Assembly: GCA_937898535.1 (NCBI GenBank)
Contig: CALDKP010000206.1
Coordinates: 1 to 9,191 of the forward strand
From: an uncultured Sphingomonadales bacterium
Lineage (GTDB): Bacteria; Pseudomonadota; Alphaproteobacteria; Sphingomonadales; Sphingomonadaceae
Reading direction: 5' to 3'
DNA length: 9,191 bases
The position numbers and the translations under genes were made by a program. The notes under the pieces are model-generated. The model had not been told where the DNA came from. It saw nothing but the letters and a program-made list of their open reading frames with translations, and did not search any database. Of the stretch, positions 6,173 to 9,191 are shown in pieces; the stretch's first letter is position 1; each line of letters begins with the position of its first letter.

Positions 6173-7176
6173 ACGTCGACGGCATGATCCTTGCCGGCGC
6201 ATTGCGGCGCCCTGAGACGACTGCGGCCTACGATGCAGACGCTTGGAATGCGCTGGTTTCGATTGCGCGTGCTGAGCAATTGCTGGGAACGGTCGCACGC
6301 CGATTAAGCGGTATCGCGGTTCCGCCGGAGATAGCCGGTATCCTCAATGAAGCGCGCATCAAGGCAGAATATCAAAGGCGCGCAGCCTTGTGGGAAGCGG
6401 ACTGCGCCCGCCGGGCGCTTGCCAACATTAAAGGCAAGGTCGTGCTGCTGAAGGGCACGGCTTATGCCGCTGCTGGGCTGAAGGCTTCGGAAGGCCGGCA
6501 TATCGGTGACCTCGACATCATGGTGGCGCGCGATGCCTTGCCGGCGGCCGAAAAAGCTCTGGTTGCTGCGGGTTGGGAATGGGTGAAGCCCGACCCTTAT
6601 GATGACGCCTATTATCGCGACCACATGCATGAGCTGCCTCCGCTGATCCACAAGGATCGCGACCGCATGATTGATGTACACCATAATATCCTGCCGCTGA
6701 CGGCGAAGCCAAAGCCCGATGCCGCGTTTATGATGATGCAGGCAGTTCCACTCGCAAATGGACTCTCTATTTTTGCGCGTGTCGACATGGTGATACACAG
6801 TGCGGCGCATCTGTTTGCCGATGGGGAATTGGACGGGGGCTTGCGCAACCTGTGGGATATTCACTGCTTGCTGGATGAATTTGCAGACGACGATTTCTGG
6901 TCAGAACTCCATGCGCGTGCCGTGCATCACGGCTTATGGGTGGCGGCCCACCGTGCCGCCCGATTGGCGCATCGCGTATATGGAACAGAAATACCCTCCG
7001 GTTGGCGCAGACAGCATTGGCAGGACGGACATTATATCAAGCGCTTCACGGCGCGTGACGCGTGGGGCAGGGGGACGCGCCCTTTCTTGCGATTGTTGTT
7101 TTATGTGCGCGCACACTGGCTCCGCATGCCGCCATTGATGCTGGCGCGGCATCTATGGATCAAGTGGCGCAGGTAA
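6169..7176 (+). CDS. Nucleotidyltransferase-fold protein of the HPr-rel-A system
   Basis: 335 residues from the GTG at 6169-6171, which shares GTGA with the kinase stop; GGGA lies 9 bases upstream. An ATG five codons later (6184) is an alternative start. The DNA-polymerase-beta-type nucleotidyltransferase core is visible as LLKGTAYAAAG (93-103) and GRHIGDLDIMV (109-119), with Asp114 and Asp116 as likely metal ligands. The third strand, MIDVHHNIL (167-175), has Asp169 as the probable third acidic residue. This matches the 'uncharacterised nucleotidyltransferase' family (PF14907-like). The C-terminal half is helical, with HSAAHLFADGELDGG and a basic, Trp-rich tail (LWIKWRR). The predicted activity is nucleotidyl transfer from an NTP to an unknown acceptor, which may be the same target that the kinase modifies. 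It is the last gene of the operon; no terminator is evident in the 25 bases before the convergent gph. Confidence 0.85.
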   Translation: MNVDGMILAGALRRPETTAAYDADAWNALVSIARAEQLLGTVARRLSGIAVPPEIAGILNEARIKAEYQRRAALWEADCARRALANIKGKVVLLKGTAYAAAGLKASEGRHIGDLDIMVARDALPAAEKALVAAGWEWVKPDPYDDAYYRDHMHELPPLIHKDRDRMIDVHHNILPLTAKPKPDAAFMMMQAVPLANGLSIFARVDMVIHSAAHLFADGELDGGLRNLWDIHCLLDEFADDDFWSELHARAVHHGLWVAAHRAARLAHRVYGTEIPSGWRRQHWQDGHYIKRFTARDAWGRGTRPFLRLLFYVRAHWLRMPPLMLARHLWIKWRR

Positions 7177-7201
7177 CCATCGCGTGAATTACAGCACCAG
7201 A

Positions 7202-7873
7202 TTACGAGAAGTTTCGTAATACCCCGATCAGATCATCGAAATGGTCGATGATGGCATCTGCGCCCATCTCCTCCACTGGCCCGTGCAGGAAACCAAAGCT
7301 AACGGCCACACTCGGCACATCGGCATTGTTCGCGGCCATGATGTCGTAGATGGAATCGCCAATATAGGCTGCACGTCCGCCGCCGCATCTTTTGACCATT
7401 TCAAAGATGGGCGCGCCGGATGGTTTGGCATTTTCCTTGCCCAACGTGTCCGCGCCCAAAATGCAGCCCATGCGATGGGCAAGGTTCAGGTCGTTGAGCA
7501 ACTTGACCGCCAGGCTCTCAAACTTGTTGGTCACGACCGCATAGCGAACGCCCATCGCATCCAGTTCATCCAGCAATTTCAGCGCTCCGTCAAAGGGCCG
7601 GCTGTGGACCGAGACATTGGCTTCATAATAAGCCAACATCTGGCGATAGAGCGGTTTGAAATCGCCGTCGGGAATGCCGCCCGTTGCCTCCAACCCCTGT
7701 TGCAACATCAGCTTTGCCCCGCCGCCGATATGTTGCTTGACCGTTTCGGCCGAAAGGGTCGGTCTGCCGACGCTGGACAGCACATGATTGACCGCGGCGG
7801 TGAGGTCGCCGCTGGTATCCACTAACGTGCCGTCAAGGTCGAAGCCGATGATGTCGAAAGGAATTTTTGTCAT
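7202..7873 (-). CDS. gph: Phosphoglycolate phosphatase (HAD superfamily)
   Basis: 223 residues, normal for Gph. Gph removes phosphate from 2-phosphoglycolate, a product of DNA repair or RubisCO oxygenation, in the cytoplasm. All four HAD motifs are present: FDLDGTLVDT (11-20) with nucleophile Asp12 and acid/base Asp14; VVTNK (113-117) with Thr115; Lys150 in AKPSGAP; and IGDSIYD (171-177) with Asp173 and Asp177. A helical cap domain occupies about 20-85, as expected of the Gph/PGP subfamily. The ATG at 7871-7873 is used, preceded by GAGAG. The frame stays open upstream to 8230, but that extension is antisense to glmU and not Gph-like. The gene is divergent from glmU with about 60 bases between. 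Related HAD phosphatases with other substrates cannot be excluded. Confidence 0.92.
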   Translation of the reverse strand: MTKIPFDIIGFDLDGTLVDTSGDLTAAVNHVLSSVGRPTLSAETVKQHIGGGAKLMLQQGLEATGGIPDGDFKPLYRQMLAYYEANVSVHSRPFDGALKLLDELDAMGVRYAVVTNKFESLAVKLLNDLNLAHRMGCILGADTLGKENAKPSGAPIFEMVKRCGGGRAAYIGDSIYDIMAANNADVPSVAVSFGFLHGPVEEMGADAIIDHFDDLIGVLRNFS

Positions 7874-7934
7874 ATCACTCTCAAATGGCTGCAAGTTCTG
7901 GAAACCGCAACAATTTGCTGGCATGACACTACAC

Positions 7935-9074
7935 ATGACTGAATTAGCTGCCATCGTCCTTGCTGCCGGCAAGGGCACTCGCATGAAATCCGACTTGCAC
8001 AAGGTCCTGCATCCCATCGCCAGCCGGCCCATGCTGATGCACCTGATGGCGTCGGTTGATGCCTTAAGCCCTGCCAAAAAGGTTGTGGTCGTCGGCAGCG
8101 GCAAGGAACAGCTTGAATCTGCCTTGGCGGGGTCCGCAGAATTGGCCGTGCAGGAACCGCAACATGGAACAGGCCATGCCGTCCAGCAGGCGCAAGACGC
8201 ATTGGCTGGCTTTGATGGCGATGTCCTCATTCTTTACGGCGATGTTCCGTTCGTGCCGACGGCGACAATGCAGGCGATGGTCGAAAGACTGAACGCCGCC
8301 GACGCGCCAGCCGTGGTCGTGTTGGCGTTCGAGCCAGAAGACCCCACAGGCTATGGCCGCGTGATTGTCGAAGACGGCCGCATCGTTAAAATGGTTGAGC
8401 AGAAGGACGCGACCGAAGCGGAAAAAGCGGTGAAGCTGTCCAATTCCGGACTCATGGCGGTGAAGTCACGCGATCTGTTCGGCTTGCTCGACCGCGTGAC
8501 GGACGACAATGCGCAGAAGGAATATTATCTCACCGACATCGTCAATATCGCGAACGCCGATGGCCGTGTTTGCGTTGCAGTTACGACTGATCCCTTTGAT
8601 GTTGCAGGCATCAACAGCCGCGCACAATTGGCCGATATGGAGGCCGAATGGCAAAAACGTCGCCGCGTGCAGGCGATGGATGACGGCGCGACGTTGATCG
8701 CGCCGGACACCGTCTGGTTCGCATGGGACACGCAGCTTGGTCGGGATGTCCTGATTGAACCGAATGTCTTTACCACCCCGCGCATAAGCAATCAGGCCAG
8801 GCTCGAATTGCTCCACCCGATTACCATCAGCATCGACGACACTCGGAGCTATACCCTGTTCTCCTTCATCAGCGCCAAGGACGATGCCAACGACACAAGC
8901 TTCCGTCTTTTTTCGAACGAGTTCGGCTTGTGTCCAATCGTCAAGGTCACGCAGGGCGCGCATAACGGGAGTGCCCCAGGGAACACCACGTACTTGCAAG
9001 CGCTGCTTTTCGTAGAGATGAGCGATGTCGCTGGCGGGCATGGCGAGGCTATCGAGGCGGCGCCGCGAAGTTAA
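7935..9074 (+). pseudogene. glmU: GlmU (UDP-GlcNAc pyrophosphorylase) truncated and fused to antisense phage sequence
   Basis: GlmU is bifunctional: the C-terminal domain acetylates glucosamine-1-phosphate and the N-terminal domain makes UDP-GlcNAc for peptidoglycan and LPS. The N-terminal uridylyltransferase is intact: LAAGKGTRMKSDLHKVLH (9-26), EPQHGTGHAV (74-83), YGDVP with Asp103 (101-105), TGYGR (138-142), LSNSGLM (168-174) and DVAGINSRAQLA (222-233). Homology holds into the start of the left-handed beta helix (VLIEPNVF, residue 279, base 8771). After that the frame reads TTPRISNQ and continues about 100 residues to a stop at 9072-9074, with no hexapeptide repeats. That part is the antisense of a phage portal gene. 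A normal GlmU is about 450 residues, so the acetyltransferase domain is missing. The ATG at 7935 is used; the ATG at 7923 (adding MTLH) is also possible, and neither has a clear ribosome site. The frame is open, so it may be expressed as a truncated fusion. Confidence 0.88.
8757..8773. other. Breakpoint joining glmU to a phage portal gene
   Basis: GlmU similarity on the plus strand persists to about base 8771 (LIEPNVF). Portal similarity on the minus strand persists to about base 8757 (GGKDIRF). The overlap of about 15 bases (around GAACCGAATGTC) is compatible with both genes and could be a microhomology. I see no flanking inverted repeats, target-site duplication or tRNA gene that would mark an insertion sequence end or a standard attachment site. 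The exact base cannot be fixed without intact homologues. Confidence 0.7.
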
Positions 9075-9191
9075 AACGCTATCTCCCGGATGCTGTGCAA
9101 AAAGCCAATAGGCTCTTCGCTGGCCAAGCCCGTTGAATTCGACGCCCTGAACGATCCGCCCTCCATCGAGGAGATCGCCGTTGCGGCTCGC
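8757..9191 (-). CDS. Lambda-family phage portal protein, internal fragment (runs off right edge)
   Basis: From the right edge the minus strand reads SRNGDLLDGGRIVQGVEF (from base 9188), then GQRRAYWLFAQHPGDSVL, then HLYEKQRLQVRGVPWGTPVM, LRDLDDWTQAELVRKKTEAC and finally VEQFEPGLIAYARGGKDIRF. These segments, in this order, are characteristic of lambda-type (gpB-like, Phage_portal_2) portal proteins, which form the dodecameric DNA channel at the capsid vertex. About 145 residues from the middle of a protein usually near 500 residues are visible. The N-terminal part would lie to the right of the window. The portal-like sequence ends near 8757-8771, where glmU sequence begins in antisense; the open frame then runs without portal similarity to a stop at 8466-8468. 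The gene has therefore lost its 3' half. Shorter starts within the fragment (for example the Met at 9041) are not real gene starts. Confidence 0.85.

Noticed and set aside
7788..7934. Upstream extension of glmU into gph
   Set aside because: The added residues are antisense to the gph N-terminus (HAD motif I); GlmU normally begins only a few residues before LAAGKGTRM.
7874..8230. Upstream extension of gph
   Set aside because: It is antisense to glmU; the HAD nucleophile motif normally lies within the first ~15 residues, as it does from the ATG at 7873.
1..9191. tRNA/rRNA genes, CRISPR arrays or insertion sequences
   Set aside because: I found no cloverleaf-like segment, no regularly spaced repeats and no transposase-like frame or terminal inverted repeats on either strand.

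Overview
The window looks like a chromosomal segment from an alphaproteobacterium, most likely a sphingomonad. The indicators are the phoR-pstS-pstC-pstA gene order, a PstA with the long N-terminal region common in alphaproteobacteria, and an 'HPr-rel-A'-type cassette followed by gph and glmU. Base composition is moderately GC-rich. The order-level assignment is inferred from protein style, not from a marker gene.

Left part (1-4451, all minus strand): a phosphate-starvation module. It reads phoR (sensor kinase, TTG start), then pstS (phosphate-binding lipoprotein), pstC and the 5' part of pstA, which runs off the left edge. Three tandem 11-bp PhoB-box-like units (3177-3209) begin directly after the phoR stop codon and precede pstS. 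A strong 36-bp hairpin (1991-2026) lies between pstS and pstC and probably limits transcription of the permease genes relative to the binding protein. The expected remaining partners (pstB, phoU, phoB) would lie to the left of the window.

Middle part (4593-7176, plus strand, divergent from phoR): a compact four-gene operon. It encodes a small Tat/Sec-exported protein with two cysteines in the mature part, a PqqD-like small protein, an HPr-kinase-like P-loop kinase (HprK-related kinase A) and a DNA-polymerase-beta-type nucleotidyltransferase. The last three form the cassette known as the HPr-rel-A system, whose function is not established to my knowledge. It recalls the PqqD-like/HprK-like/nucleotidyltransferase trio in some lasso-peptide clusters, but no lasso cyclase, protease or evident precursor is present. 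This is the best candidate for an undescribed pathway, with the exported protein as a possible substrate or partner.

Right part (7202-9191): gph (phosphoglycolate phosphatase, minus) and, divergently, glmU (plus). GlmU is normal through its uridylyltransferase domain but loses homology at about 8771. From there to the right edge the minus strand encodes an internal piece of a lambda-family phage portal protein. Both genes lose their 3' portions at one breakpoint, facing each other. This is either a genuine prophage-associated rearrangement or an assembly/chimera junction. A clean prophage integration would not normally place the middle of a portal gene at the boundary, and glmU is usually essential, so the breakpoint needs independent verification.
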